A DNA stretch of 64,000 nt from Paenibacillus dauci (GCF_000971985.1 NZ_LAQQ01000005.1:186001-250000), one strand, 5' to 3'. Counted from the stretch's first letter, positions 25,750-35,353 are shown. The notes: a model not told the origin generated them from the letters alone. A program made the numbers and translations.

Positions 25750-27225
25750 TTATTGTACGGGAATCGCCGTCAATCTCAGGAAGCGTCCGTAGGCATCTTC
25801 CCACGCTTCACTCTCCTGCGGTTCATATACATCCACCGGAAAGGAATCTCGGATAACCGCCCGGGCTTCCCGGATATCGCTAAATGTCCCCTGTGCTATC
25901 CATTGTACCGCTAAATTGCCAATCGCGCTTCCCTCTGCCGGTCCTGCCCATACCGGGCGTCCGAGTGCATTGGCTGTCCACTGGCATAACAGACGGTTCT
26001 GGATTCCTCCACCGACCATATGCAGCCCGTCGAACTGCTTGCCTGACAGCTGTTCGGTCTGCTCCAGTACATAACGATATTTTAATACCAGACTCTCAAA
26101 AATGCAGCGGGCTACCGCACCATACGTATCCGGCAGCTGCTGTCCAGTCTGGCGGCAATATTGACGCACCCGGGAGCGCATATCACCTGCATGCAAGAAC
26201 AGTGTATCATCCGGATCGATAAAGGAAAGAAATGGCTCCGAACCTGCTGTATGCTGAATCCATTCGCTGTAGGAAGCATGATGACCGTCACGCTCGCACT
26301 CCCGCTTGTATTCCTGAAAAATCCATAGTCCCATAATATTTTTGAGCAGCCGATAGGTACCATAGGCGCCGCCTTCATTGGTAAAGTTCAGTTCTCTTGC
26401 CTGCTCGGTAATGACCGGTTCGGATACTTCCGTACCCATTAGCGACCAGGTCCCACAGCTCAAGTAGGCAAATGAATCCGATAATGCCGGAACAGCGACT
26501 ACTGCCGAAGCCGTATCATGCTCTGCCACAGCCGTAACCGGAATTGCAGGCAGCCCCAGATCCACCATTAGGGAAGATCGGAGATTCCCTGCGGGAGCTC
26601 CGGGCTGTACCGGTCTGCCGAACCAGGATGAAGGAATCCCGATATGCGACAGTAGCTTGCGATCCCAATCCTGCTGCCTTGAATTATACATCTGGGTCGT
26701 TGTTGCATTGGTAAATTCATTGATCATCTCACCGGTCATAAAATACCGCAGCAGATCCGGAATCATCAGAAAACGCTCTGCCTCCTTGAGCACCGGAGAA
26801 CCTGCCCGGCGCATGGCCGCCAGTTGATACAATGTATTAAAGCTCAAAAACTGAATGCCGGTCGATTCAAAAATCTGTTCTGCTCCGAATTCTTGCTGCA
26901 TCTGTTCCATCACGCCATGGGTATGCCAATCCCGATAATGGGACGGGTTCGCAAGCAGCTCACCCGTACGTCCAATCAATCCAAAATCAACTGCCCAGGA
27001 GTCGATACCGATACTTTCGGGCAGCATTCGTTCCTGCTTCGCGATGATCAGTCCCTGCTGGATCTCATGATACAGGCGCAGTATATCCCAGTAGAGGCGA
27101 TCTCCCACCTTCACCGGATCATTGCTGAACCGGTGAATCTCCTGTGTCACGATCCGGTTATCATTCAGTCTGCCGATAATCGCTCTGCCGCTGCCTGCTC
27201 CAAGATCATAGGCAAGGATGGTCAC
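25750..27225 (-). CDS. rhaB: rhamnulokinase
   Basis: A 491-residue FGGY kinase phosphorylating L-rhamnulose to L-rhamnulose 1-phosphate. The phosphate loop is AYDLGAGSGRAIIG, and there is the rhamnulokinase-typical SCGTWSLMGTE, EHDTASAV and MVGGGIQNRLLCQWTANA near the C-terminus. The start is GTG and overlaps the rhaA stop (GTGA), showing coupling. Flanking rhaA and rhaR leave little doubt about the substrate. Confidence 0.95.
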   Translation of the reverse strand: MTILAYDLGAGSGRAIIGRLNDNRIVTQEIHRFSNDPVKVGDRLYWDILRLYHEIQQGLIIAKQERMLPESIGIDSWAVDFGLIGRTGELLANPSHYRDWHTHGVMEQMQQEFGAEQIFESTGIQFLSFNTLYQLAAMRRAGSPVLKEAERFLMIPDLLRYFMTGEMINEFTNATTTQMYNSRQQDWDRKLLSHIGIPSSWFGRPVQPGAPAGNLRSSLMVDLGLPAIPVTAVAEHDTASAVVAVPALSDSFAYLSCGTWSLMGTEVSEPVITEQARELNFTNEGGAYGTYRLLKNIMGLWIFQEYKRECERDGHHASYSEWIQHTAGSEPFLSFIDPDDTLFLHAGDMRSRVRQYCRQTGQQLPDTYGAVARCIFESLVLKYRYVLEQTEQLSGKQFDGLHMVGGGIQNRLLCQWTANALGRPVWAGPAEGSAIGNLAVQWIAQGTFSDIREARAVIRDSFPVDVYEPQESEAWEDAYGRFLRLTAIPVQ

Positions 27226-28442
27226 CAGCTGGCACCACCTTTGCCTCTCGCCAGAATCGATTGTCCGTAGCTGTCTGACAGGTACGCTTTCATCGGATCA
27301 AGCGGCAGTCCCTGTTCTTCGCGCACGGCATGCAGCAGCGGAGTCACATCGAATTCAAATGCACGACGCACGGCATCTTCTGCGCCCAGTACATCATTAT
27401 TCGCCTGGGCTTCCGCGACTTCATCATGATTGATCAGCAGCGCTTTGGCATACTGGGTCTGTACATTCAGTACCGAGCGGATCATTGCCGGAATTTTCAT
27501 TTCGATATTATGCGACTGGTCAATCATATAGGCGATATTGTTCACCGCCTGCACAAGACGGTCTTCCCCGCTCTCTGCCGCATCCAGAATCTGATAGAAG
27601 ATCAGGAATAGCTCATACGGATTGATTGAGCCGACGATCAGATCATCATCCGCATATTTATAACTATTAAAGTGGAATCCGCCCAGGCGGCCTTCATCGA
27701 TCAGATAAGAGACGATATGCTCCACGTTTGCTCCCGGCAGATGATGACCGGTATCGACCAGCACATGTGCCTGCTCGCCCAGCTTGACTGCGTAATTGTA
27801 TGCCATCCCCCAGTCGGCAATATCCGTATGGTAAAAGGCCGGCTCAAACGCCTTGTATTCGATCAGCATACGCATCTCCGGTGTCATCGCACGATACATC
27901 TCGCCAAGTGCTTCCAGCATCCAATTTTTGCGCTTGCGGATACTGCCTTGTCCGGGATAATTGGTACCATCGGCGAACCATAGACTCAGATCACGCGAAC
28001 CGGTTTCTTTGGCTACATCGATACATTCCAGCAGATGATCCGTTGTTTTGCGGCGAATAGCAGGATCGCTGTTGGTAACGCCGCCGAGCATGTATTCTTC
28101 TTCCTGGAACATGTTCGGATTGATCGCGCCGATCTTCAGATTGAGGCTTTCCGCGTGGCTGCGCAGCTTGCCATAATCTTCCACTTTATCCCAAGGAATA
28201 TGGATCGCTACCGATGGACACAGACCAGTGACTTTGTGCACCTGCGCAGCATCTTCCAGTTTCTCGAATGGATCGCGCGGAACGCCTTCTTTCTGGAATA
28301 CTTTGAAGCGGGTACCGGAATCACCATATCCCCAAGACGGCGTCTCAATTTGTAGCGCTTTCAAACGGGATTTGATTAACTCCAGATCCATTCCCCTGTT
28401 CTGCTGCTGTTCCTCGAATAAAGCATAGGCCTTGTCTGTCAT
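27222..28442 (-). CDS. rhaA: L-rhamnose isomerase
   Basis: A 406-residue isomerase of the Bacillus/Pseudomonas stutzeri type. Metal-binding residues are visible in LIEYKAFEPAFYHTD, VDTGHHLPGAN and GGFHFNSYKYADDD; SINPYELFLIF is also conserved. It converts L-rhamnose to L-rhamnulose in the cytoplasm. GGAGGAGG precedes the ATG. Between rhaEW (55-bp gap) and rhaB (4-bp overlap). A cre-like sequence (13 of 14) lies inside the gene at 28350-28363 but may be chance coding sequence. Confidence 0.95.
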   Translation of the reverse strand: MTDKAYALFEEQQQNRGMDLELIKSRLKALQIETPSWGYGDSGTRFKVFQKEGVPRDPFEKLEDAAQVHKVTGLCPSVAIHIPWDKVEDYGKLRSHAESLNLKIGAINPNMFQEEEYMLGGVTNSDPAIRRKTTDHLLECIDVAKETGSRDLSLWFADGTNYPGQGSIRKRKNWMLEALGEMYRAMTPEMRMLIEYKAFEPAFYHTDIADWGMAYNYAVKLGEQAHVLVDTGHHLPGANVEHIVSYLIDEGRLGGFHFNSYKYADDDLIVGSINPYELFLIFYQILDAAESGEDRLVQAVNNIAYMIDQSHNIEMKIPAMIRSVLNVQTQYAKALLINHDEVAEAQANNDVLGAEDAVRRAFEFDVTPLLHAVREEQGLPLDPMKAYLSDSYGQSILARGKGGASW

Positions 28443-28497
28443 CCTGTATCCTCCTCCATAAGTTTTGCCCTGATTATGCTATCTGTTCATTCTAACA

Positions 28498-30567
28498 TTA
28501 TCTGGTAAATGCTGCCGGTACGCCACCATCAATCGTCAGCATACAACCTGTTGTTTTGGCCGCTTTGGAAGAAGCAAAGTAAGCTACTCCTTCAGCGATA
28601 TCATCCGGATAAATATTCACGAGCAGTGTTGTCCGTTTGCGGTAATGATCTTCCAGCTGATCGGGTTCGATACCATAGGCAGCTGCACGTTCGTTACGCC
28701 AGTTGGAGTTCCAGATTGCCGACCCCTGCAGAATGGCATCAGGGAGAATGGTGTTAACACGGATCCCAAATTCGCCGCCTTCGGTTGCAATACAGCGGGC
28801 CAGATGAGCTTCGAGTGCTTTGGCAGAACTGTAGGCGGTTACATTTTTGCCGGCATAGACGGAGTTTTTGGAGCCGATAAATACCATACTGCCGCCGATT
28901 TCCTGATCTTTCATGATTTTAAAAGCTTCACGGGCGACGAGGAAATAACCGGTTCCCAGTACATTCATGTTCAGTTCCCATTCTTTAAGCGACGTCTCGT
29001 CAAATGGACTGGAAGTCGCCAGACCAGCATTATTTACGATAATATCAACGCCGCCGTAGGCCAGTGCTACTTCGGAATAGGCATCCTTGACCATTGTTTC
29101 TTTGGTCACATCCATCTGGACAGCCAGTGCCCGATTTGCTCCATATTGTTCATTGATCTCATCTGCTACTTTTTGTGCTCCCTCCAGATTGAGGTCGGCC
29201 AATACGACATGAGCACCTTCCTGAACCAGACGACGGGCTGTTGCACTGCCGATTCCACCTGCTCCACCGGTGATCAGTGCCACCTGACGGGAGAATTCTG
29301 CTTCGGCAGGTGCCAGAGTCAGCTTGTACAGCTCCAGCGGCCAGTATTCCACATTGTATGATTCCGATTCGCTGAGTGACACGAATTGTCCCAGTGCAGT
29401 AGCACCGCCCATCACAGCAATTGCTCGGTGATACAATGCGCCGCTCACCAGCGACATGGCATGACTCTTGCCGGTATTGATCATCCCAATGCCGGGAATC
29501 AGAATAACACGGGGTGCCGGTTCGAACATGATATCGCCTTCGTTGCGATTACGTTCAAAGTAGGCCTCATACTGCTCCTTGTACGCATGGATGCCTTGAA
29601 TAACTGCGTGCTTCAGACCTTCTGCATCTCCTGCCGATGGTGTCCAGTCGATGAACAGCGGCGTCATTTTGGTATGTACCAGATGATCCGGGCAGGCAGC
29701 TCCCACCTGGGATAATCGTGCGGCATCCTCTCCATTTACAAACTCCATTACATCGTCTGCATCGTCAAACGTCAGAATCATTCGCTTGCTGTCACTGACT
29801 GCACCGCGTACTGCCGGCATAATGCCTGCAATCAGCTGTCTGCGCTCTTCTGATGGAAGAGATTCTACTCTGGCACCGCCAAATGCCGGTTTTTCTTCCG
29901 CTTTGCGGGCAATATATTCGGCAGCCTGATTAATAATCTCGATCGTTTTGTTGTAACATTCTTCCTGCGTCTCTCCCCATGTGACCAGACCATGCTTCTC
30001 CATCAGCACCAGTTCGGCACCCGGATGATCCAGTACACCCTGTGCAATCATTTTGGAAAGGGTAAAGCCAGGACGGATATAAGGTACCCACACGAACTTG
30101 TCACCAAAAATTTCGCTGGCAATCTGTTTACCGTTATCGGCGCAACAGAGGCTGATAATCGCATCCGGATGTGTATGATCCACATGTTTGAACGGGAGAA
30201 AAGCATGCAACAATGTCTCAATAGAAGGCCGCGGCGCTTTGGCATCGATCATGCAGTTAGCCAGGTAAGCTACCATCTCTTCGTCCGGCATCTCATCACG
30301 CTCAAACAGTGGACGAATATCCTCCATACGCAGTCCGGTAAAATGCTGCGCCTTCATGGATGCGAGATCAGAGCCGCTTCCTTTGACATACATGACTTCA
30401 ATCTCACGACCGCGAAAATCGCGTACCGTTCCTTTGGTAGAAGTATTACCGCCACCCCAGTTGCATACACGGCGATCCGAACCGATCAGGTTGGAACGGT
30501 ATACGAGCTTGTCCACACCTTCATGAATAGCATCCGCCTGCTGTACATTCCATTGATTAGGTATCAT
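28498..30567 (-). CDS. rhaEW: bifunctional rhamnulose-1-phosphate aldolase / lactaldehyde dehydrogenase
   Basis: A 689-residue fusion. Residues 1 to about 400 are a class II aldolase/adducin domain (GGGNTST, MYVKGSGSDL, HTHPDA with the zinc-binding His residues, MEKHGLVTWG). Residues about 430-689 are an SDR domain with TGGAGGIG, NNAG and catalytic YSSAK. In B. subtilis (formerly yuxG) the product splits L-rhamnulose 1-phosphate to DHAP and L-lactaldehyde, then oxidises the latter to L-lactate. It is the first gene of the rha operon; GGAGGATG precedes the ATG. A mutarotase gene (rhaM) is not present here. Confidence 0.94.
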   Translation of the reverse strand: MIPNQWNVQQADAIHEGVDKLVYRSNLIGSDRRVCNWGGGNTSTKGTVRDFRGREIEVMYVKGSGSDLASMKAQHFTGLRMEDIRPLFERDEMPDEEMVAYLANCMIDAKAPRPSIETLLHAFLPFKHVDHTHPDAIISLCCADNGKQIASEIFGDKFVWVPYIRPGFTLSKMIAQGVLDHPGAELVLMEKHGLVTWGETQEECYNKTIEIINQAAEYIARKAEEKPAFGGARVESLPSEERRQLIAGIMPAVRGAVSDSKRMILTFDDADDVMEFVNGEDAARLSQVGAACPDHLVHTKMTPLFIDWTPSAGDAEGLKHAVIQGIHAYKEQYEAYFERNRNEGDIMFEPAPRVILIPGIGMINTGKSHAMSLVSGALYHRAIAVMGGATALGQFVSLSESESYNVEYWPLELYKLTLAPAEAEFSRQVALITGGAGGIGSATARRLVQEGAHVVLADLNLEGAQKVADEINEQYGANRALAVQMDVTKETMVKDAYSEVALAYGGVDIIVNNAGLATSSPFDETSLKEWELNMNVLGTGYFLVAREAFKIMKDQEIGGSMVFIGSKNSVYAGKNVTAYSSAKALEAHLARCIATEGGEFGIRVNTILPDAILQGSAIWNSNWRNERAAAYGIEPDQLEDHYRKRTTLLVNIYPDDIAEGVAYFASSKAAKTTGCMLTIDGGVPAAFTR

Positions 30568-30730
30568 TCTTCATCCTCCATTGATCTGCGTATTCGTGGC
30601 AGTGCCGCTATGTATATTCCAGCGATTCGCTGCCCGTCAAAAAATTATTTGAATTTGTTACATTGAATCCAACTATATTTCTGGAACATGATGCCAAAAG
30701 CAGTTTCTTTGTTTGCAGTATATCACTTCT

Positions 30731-30771
30731 GTTTTTATTTGAAAATATATAAAACAAAAATAAACAAAAAT
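30731..30771. promoter_or_regulatory. candidate RhaR operator repeats upstream of rhaEW
   Basis: A tandem repeat of AAACAAAAAT (30752-30761, 30762-30771) faces an oppositely oriented copy, GTTTTTATTTG (30731-30741). DeoR-family operators commonly consist of such repeated A/T-rich units; assignment to RhaR is inference. Confidence 0.4.
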
Positions 30772-30782
30772 AAATTTAAAAT

Positions 30783-30796
30783 TGATAACGCTTAAC
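30783..30796 (-). promoter_or_regulatory. cre-like box upstream of the rha operon
   Basis: GTTAAGCGTTATCA on the minus strand matches 12 of 14 consensus positions, about 215 bp before the rhaEW start. Confidence 0.5.
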
Positions 30797-30851
30797 CAAT
30801 ACTAAATAAATAAAAATTCTTTAATTCACCTAAAAAATCACTTCTCCATAT

Positions 30852-30890
30852 AAAAAAACAGTCGTCTCAAAATAAGTGACGACTGTTTTT
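30852..30890 (-). terminator. terminator of the VOC gene
   Basis: ACAGTCGTC and GACGACTGT arms around an 11-base loop; T runs occur on both strands, seven long on the minus strand. Confidence 0.85.
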
Positions 30891-30931
30891 ATAAAATGCT
30901 TGGATGCTATTCATTTATCGTTTGCGCCTAA

Positions 30932-31879
30932 TCATTCATGATGATCCAGCTCCCGTACTTCAAAAGGCAGCAAAATCTGTTCCAGTTTGGCACGATGCTG
31001 TTCATATTGCTCCGGCAGCTTCAATTCGGTACCCAGTGTTTCTGGCGATTCGTCATGTACAAACCCCGGTGGATCGGTAGCAATCTCGAACAGAATCTCT
31101 CCATGCTCCCGGAAATAAATGGCGTTAAAATAATTGCGGTCACGTACTGCCGTTACGCCGTATCCGAGATCATGCAACTCATTTTGCCAATTCAATTGAT
31201 CGCTGTCATCCACTGCGCGCCAGGCAATGTGGTGAACCGTACCGACACCCATTTCGCCGCGTACACCAGTCGTCATTTTCAAATCAATAATATTGCCGAT
31301 ATCAGCCGTCGAACGATAACGCGTATAATCGCCTTCCTGTGCAATCAGTTCCAATCCCATTACCTGTTCCAACAGCTGTGCCGTCTGGTCAGGACGAGAG
31401 GAAAATAGCGTCGCGCCACCAAATCCTTTGATCGCTACCTCAGTCGTTACGCCGCCAAAGCTCCATTGACTATTCGTACCGGCGCTGCGTTCTACAATCT
31501 CCAGATGCAGACCGTGCGGATCGTCAAATGTCAAATATTGCTCACCAAAGCGTTCCACTTCACGATACGAAATATGAAATTGCTGCAAACGTGCTTTCCA
31601 GAAAGACAGTGCGTGCTCCGGTACAACATAAGTAGTGACACCTACTTGACCATCACCGATCACACCCTGCTGTGCGCCTGCCCAAGGGAAAAAAGTAATA
31701 ATCGTGCCTGGATGACCGGCTTCATCGCCAAAGTAAAAGTGATACGTTCCTGGATCGTCAAAATTTACCGTTTGTTTTACCATCCGCAAACCAAGCACAC
31801 CTGCGTAAAAATCAACATTCTCCTGAGGATGTCCTACAATTGCCGTAATGTGGTGAATACCTGCTGTTGATCTGTTCAT
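30932..31879 (-). CDS. VOC-family ring-cleaving dioxygenase (MhqO/MhqA-like)
   Basis: A 315-residue protein of two vicinal-oxygen-chelate modules. Metal ligands are visible at IHHITAI (His near 9), VHHIAWR and EILFEIATDPPGF. B. subtilis MhqA/MhqO proteins of this length act in hydroquinone and quinone resistance and are controlled by the MarR-type MhqR; that is family knowledge. A strong promoter (31944-31972) and an inverted repeat just downstream suggest a repressor here too. Monocistronic, with its own terminator. Confidence 0.88.
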   Translation of the reverse strand: MNRSTAGIHHITAIVGHPQENVDFYAGVLGLRMVKQTVNFDDPGTYHFYFGDEAGHPGTIITFFPWAGAQQGVIGDGQVGVTTYVVPEHALSFWKARLQQFHISYREVERFGEQYLTFDDPHGLHLEIVERSAGTNSQWSFGGVTTEVAIKGFGGATLFSSRPDQTAQLLEQVMGLELIAQEGDYTRYRSTADIGNIIDLKMTTGVRGEMGVGTVHHIAWRAVDDSDQLNWQNELHDLGYGVTAVRDRNYFNAIYFREHGEILFEIATDPPGFVHDESPETLGTELKLPEQYEQHRAKLEQILLPFEVRELDHHE

Positions 31880-31910
31880 TATTTATCCGCCCCTTTTCCC
31901 TTAAATAATA

Positions 31911-31928
31911 AATCTTAATTTAAAGATT
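31911..31928 (-). promoter_or_regulatory. inverted repeat downstream of the VOC promoter
   Basis: AATCTT and AAGATT arms with a 6-bp spacer; the similarity extends outward imperfectly (ATAATA/TATTAT). Located about 10-30 bp after the predicted transcription start, a typical repressor site. Confidence 0.5.
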
Positions 31929-31943
31929 ATTAATCATGAGATA

Positions 31944-31972
31944 ATAATAAGTTTATTTCAAAATAATGTCAA
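31944..31972 (-). promoter_or_regulatory. sigma-A promoter of the VOC gene
   Basis: On the minus strand TTGACA (31972-31967), 17-bp spacer, TATTAT (31949-31944). Confidence 0.75.
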
Positions 31973-32136
31973 CCCCTTATTTTCATATTCATTTGAAGAT
32001 CATTTGTATCTATTGTTTACATTCGTTTATATGACCTTTTCGCTATTAGCCTGTTTCCCTTTTGTCCAATCGGGTAATGAAGAACAGAGCATACTAAACA
32101 AAATAAAGTGAATTATTCACTGAGGAGGAGAGCATC

Positions 32137-32307
32137 ATGACAGAAGACAACAAAATGGAAAATCCAAATTCAGAAGATACACTAATGGAGAAGCACAAGA
32201 AGGAACAAGGTGCAAATCCTGAAACTCAGGCAGACGATTGGGCATCCAAACCGTCTCCAGTTGCCTCGGGCGGCGATGATAAAGACAAAAAAGATTCCGA
32301 CAAGTAA
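32137..32307 (+). CDS. small hydrophilic protein
   Basis: A 56-residue protein, too short for ordinary gene finders. GAGGAGGAG lies at ideal distance before the ATG and a strong terminator follows. The sequence is rich in Lys, Asp, Glu, Asn and Ser, with no hydrophobic core (ends DDKDKKDSDK), so it is probably disordered. Such small hydrophilic proteins are common in Paenibacillus, often stress or spore related, but no family is recognised. Confidence 0.75.
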   Translation: MTEDNKMENPNSEDTLMEKHKKEQGANPETQADDWASKPSPVASGGDDKDKKDSDK

Positions 32308-32354
32308 TCCATATTAGTATTGGATCGCTAAAGGAACTTGATACATGCATACAA

Positions 32355-32394
32355 GCAGGCAGTACCGATCGCAATCATCGGTGCTGCCTTTTTA
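32355..32394 (+). terminator. rho-independent terminator
   Basis: AGGCAGTACCGAT pairs with ATCGGTGCTGCCT, followed by TTTTATT; it ends the 32137-32307 transcript. Confidence 0.88.
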
Positions 32395-32498
32395 TTATGC
32401 GGATATAATACCTATAAACAAATCTACTCTCTACACCATTACGATTAGCCTATATTAAGCGAAACGTTCAATTTTGGCATAGTCGATAAAACATATGC

Positions 32499-32540
32499 AA
32501 AAGCGTGTATGACGTTTATCCTTCGTCATACACGCTTTTT
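32499..32540 (-). terminator. terminator of the P-type ATPase gene
   Basis: AAAAGCGTGTATGACG and CGTCATACACGCTTTT form a perfect 16-bp stem. It can work in either direction. Confidence 0.85.
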
Positions 32541-32593
32541 GGCTATACCTGCAATATTGATAGTTACCCTTCAGGCTGTAACACAGTTTATAT

Positions 32594-35266
32594 TCAAGCT
32601 GATCTGTGCGGTTGCGCACTGTTGTCTCCCGATGTGGCACGACGGATTAGTTTTTCCAATTCCATCAATACCAGCGCTGCTGCAGCAAGGCCGGTAGCAA
32701 TCGCCCACTCCTGTAAGCCAAAACTATCCGGAATCGAGAAGATTCCGCGTACACCCGGTAGCAGAGTAATACCATATAGACCAAAACATAATACGACCGA
32801 ACCGATTACATATTTATTGCTGAACAATCCTGCTTCTATGGCGCTCTGTACATTGGAACGAGCAGCAAAGGTCTGCAAGGTACGTGCCAGGATCAGCGTT
32901 GTAAAGGCCATCGCTACACTCATCTCCGGCGAATGCTGCAATCCAATATACTGGGATAGTATAACTGCTGCACCAATCATAATTCCCCGTGTAATAACGG
33001 CTCTCAGCGTACCGCCGGCAAACAGTCCTTCATTGATATCACGCGGCTTGCGATCCATAACACCTGGCTCTTCTTTTTCCATCCCCAGTGAGATGGCCGG
33101 CAGCGAATCATTCGCTAGATTGATAAATAGCAGTTGAATCGCTGTGAACGGATTTACCCAATCCATAATAAGCGCAAAAATAATCGCGATAATCGCACCC
33201 AGATTGCCTGCAAACAGATAGGCGATCGACTTTTTGATATTATCGAATACGGTCCGGCCAACACTGACTGCATTGACAATCGAGACAAAGTTATCATCCG
33301 TCAGAATCATCGCTGCCGAATCCTTGGCTACATCGGTTCCGCTGCCCATGGCAACTCCGATATCTGCCTGCTTGAGCGCAGGTGCATCGTTTACGCCATC
33401 GCCGGTCATTGCGGTGATCTTGCCTTTTTTCTGCCAGGCACGTACGATACGAATCTTGTTCTCCGGTGATACCCGGGCATAGACCGATATATTTTCCAGA
33501 TTGCGGTCCAGCTCTTCATCCGACATTTTGTCCAGTTCCTGACCGGTCACTGCAATATCATTCTCATCCATCAGTCCGATATCACGGCCAATCGCCTGAG
33601 CGGTCGTTTTATGGTCACCGGTAATCATAATGGTACGAATACCAGCACGTTTGGATTGTTCGATCGAACCATAGACCGCTTCACGCGGTGGGTCGATCAT
33701 CGCTGTCAATCCTACCAGGATCAGCTCCTGCTCGTCTTCTATACCGACAGTCATCTGATTATCGGGGATCACCTTATATCCATAAGCGAGTACACGAAGT
33801 GCCCGACTGGAAAAGTCCTCGTTTGCTTCATAGAGGCGCTGGCGAATCTCTTCATCCAGCGGAACGACCTGTTCGCCCAGGAGTACCTGGGTACAGCGGC
33901 TGATGAGTACATCCGGTCCGCCCTTGGTCAGCAGCATTTTCTGATGATCAAAAGTATGCACAGTAGACATCAGCTTACGGTCAGAGTCAAAAGGAATCTC
34001 CGCTTCCCGTGGAAAGCTATCGCGGATCTCGGTATACTTTTTATTCTTTTTTTTGCTGAATGCGATCAATGCAACCTCGGTAGGATCGCCCATCTCCTTG
34101 CCTTCTTCATCAATATTGGAGTCGTTGCAGAGTACGGCAATATGAACCAGCTTGCGCTCTCCCTCCGACCATTCTGCCGGATTGTCCGGGAAGTCATCGC
34201 GGCTACCATCCGGCAAGTAATAATCGACAACGGTCATCTTGTTCTGGGTCAGTGTACCGGTTTTGTCCGTACAGATTACACTGGTGGAGCCGAGTGATTC
34301 CACGGCAGGCAGGCGGCGGATAATTGCATGCTGTCGGGCCATTTTGTTCGTTCCGGCAGATAATACGATCGTGACAATAGAAGACAAAGCTTCCGGTATG
34401 GCGGCCACTGCTACAGCAACTGCGAACATCAGCGCTTCCAGAATCGCAGCGGTCGTATCTACTGTATCTGTAGAGAACCAGATACGAGCAGCTTCTACTG
34501 CAAAGATCAGAATACAGAGCAGTAAAATGAACACACCAAGCTTTTTGCTAAAGCTCTCCAGTTTGCGCTGCAGCGGTGTCTGCTTGGATTCGGCACTCTC
34601 GATCAAGCCGGCAATCTTGCCGATCTCGGTATTTAGCCCGGTACCCGTAATAACCGCTGTACCGCGACCGTATACAATTAGCGCACCACTGAATACCATA
34701 TTTTTGCGATCTCCAATCGGTGACTCTTCCTCGATTACCTGAACATGTTTTTCGACTGCTTCCGATTCACCGGTCAGCATGCCTTCATCTACCTTGAGAC
34801 TCTCTGATGTCAGCAGCCGCGCATCTGCCGGTACAAAATCTCCGGCGTCCAGCTGAATAATATCACCAGCAACCAGTTCACGGGCAGGCAGTGATTTGCG
34901 CGTACCGTCACGCAGTACCTTGGCTTCCGGGGCGGACATCTGTCGCAATGCTTCAATCGAGCTCTCTGCTTTGCGTGTCTGTACTACACTGATAATCGCA
35001 TTCAGGATCAGTACGAAAATAATAATTCCCGCTTCAACCACATGCCCGAGCACGATCTGTACAATCGAGGCAATCAACAAAACAACCACCATCGGGTCCC
35101 GCAGATTTTCCACAATCAGCTTCCAGGTAGGCGTACGTTCTTTGCCCTTGAGTTCATTGTACCCATCACGTTCCAGACGCTGCCGGGCTTGCTCCGAAGT
35201 CAATCCTTTCTCGGTCGTATCTACCTTTTGTAGCGCTTCTTCTGTACTTGTCTGATAGAATTCCAT
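32594..35266 (-). CDS. calcium-translocating P-type ATPase (P2A/PMCA-like)
   Basis: An 890-residue cation ATPase. Motifs in order: TGES (165-168), PEAL in helix M4 (291-294), phosphorylation site DKTGT with Asp334, KGGPDVL nucleotide-binding loop, ITGDHKTTA, and MTGDGVNDAPALKQAD hinge. About ten membrane helices and an N-terminal cation-ATPase domain are present. The PEAL and NLANDSLPA segments match bacterial Ca2+ exporters such as Listeria LMCA1 (from memory). It would expel Ca2+ from the cytoplasm. The start codon has AGGAGTG upstream. Confidence 0.9.
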   Translation of the reverse strand: MEFYQTSTEEALQKVDTTEKGLTSEQARQRLERDGYNELKGKERTPTWKLIVENLRDPMVVVLLIASIVQIVLGHVVEAGIIIFVLILNAIISVVQTRKAESSIEALRQMSAPEAKVLRDGTRKSLPARELVAGDIIQLDAGDFVPADARLLTSESLKVDEGMLTGESEAVEKHVQVIEEESPIGDRKNMVFSGALIVYGRGTAVITGTGLNTEIGKIAGLIESAESKQTPLQRKLESFSKKLGVFILLLCILIFAVEAARIWFSTDTVDTTAAILEALMFAVAVAVAAIPEALSSIVTIVLSAGTNKMARQHAIIRRLPAVESLGSTSVICTDKTGTLTQNKMTVVDYYLPDGSRDDFPDNPAEWSEGERKLVHIAVLCNDSNIDEEGKEMGDPTEVALIAFSKKKNKKYTEIRDSFPREAEIPFDSDRKLMSTVHTFDHQKMLLTKGGPDVLISRCTQVLLGEQVVPLDEEIRQRLYEANEDFSSRALRVLAYGYKVIPDNQMTVGIEDEQELILVGLTAMIDPPREAVYGSIEQSKRAGIRTIMITGDHKTTAQAIGRDIGLMDENDIAVTGQELDKMSDEELDRNLENISVYARVSPENKIRIVRAWQKKGKITAMTGDGVNDAPALKQADIGVAMGSGTDVAKDSAAMILTDDNFVSIVNAVSVGRTVFDNIKKSIAYLFAGNLGAIIAIIFALIMDWVNPFTAIQLLFINLANDSLPAISLGMEKEEPGVMDRKPRDINEGLFAGGTLRAVITRGIMIGAAVILSQYIGLQHSPEMSVAMAFTTLILARTLQTFAARSNVQSAIEAGLFSNKYVIGSVVLCFGLYGITLLPGVRGIFSIPDSFGLQEWAIATGLAAAALVLMELEKLIRRATSGDNSAQPHRSA

Positions 35267-35353
35267 TCACACCACTCCTATCCTCAAAATGTGAAGAACT
35301 GTCTCTAATCTGTTCTTCCGTTTGCTGCATGTACGATAAGGCGTGTATCTGTA

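Noticed and set aside
28350..28363. cre-like sequence inside rhaA (13 of 14)
   Set aside because: It encodes ordinary codons (KALQ); intragenic cre sites exist, but nothing else supports this one, so it is mentioned only under rhaA.
32594..35266. PEAL in place of PEGLP in helix M4 of the P-type ATPase
   Set aside because: Looked unusual, but I recall the same form in Listeria LMCA1-like Ca2+ pumps, so it is likely normal for the subgroup.
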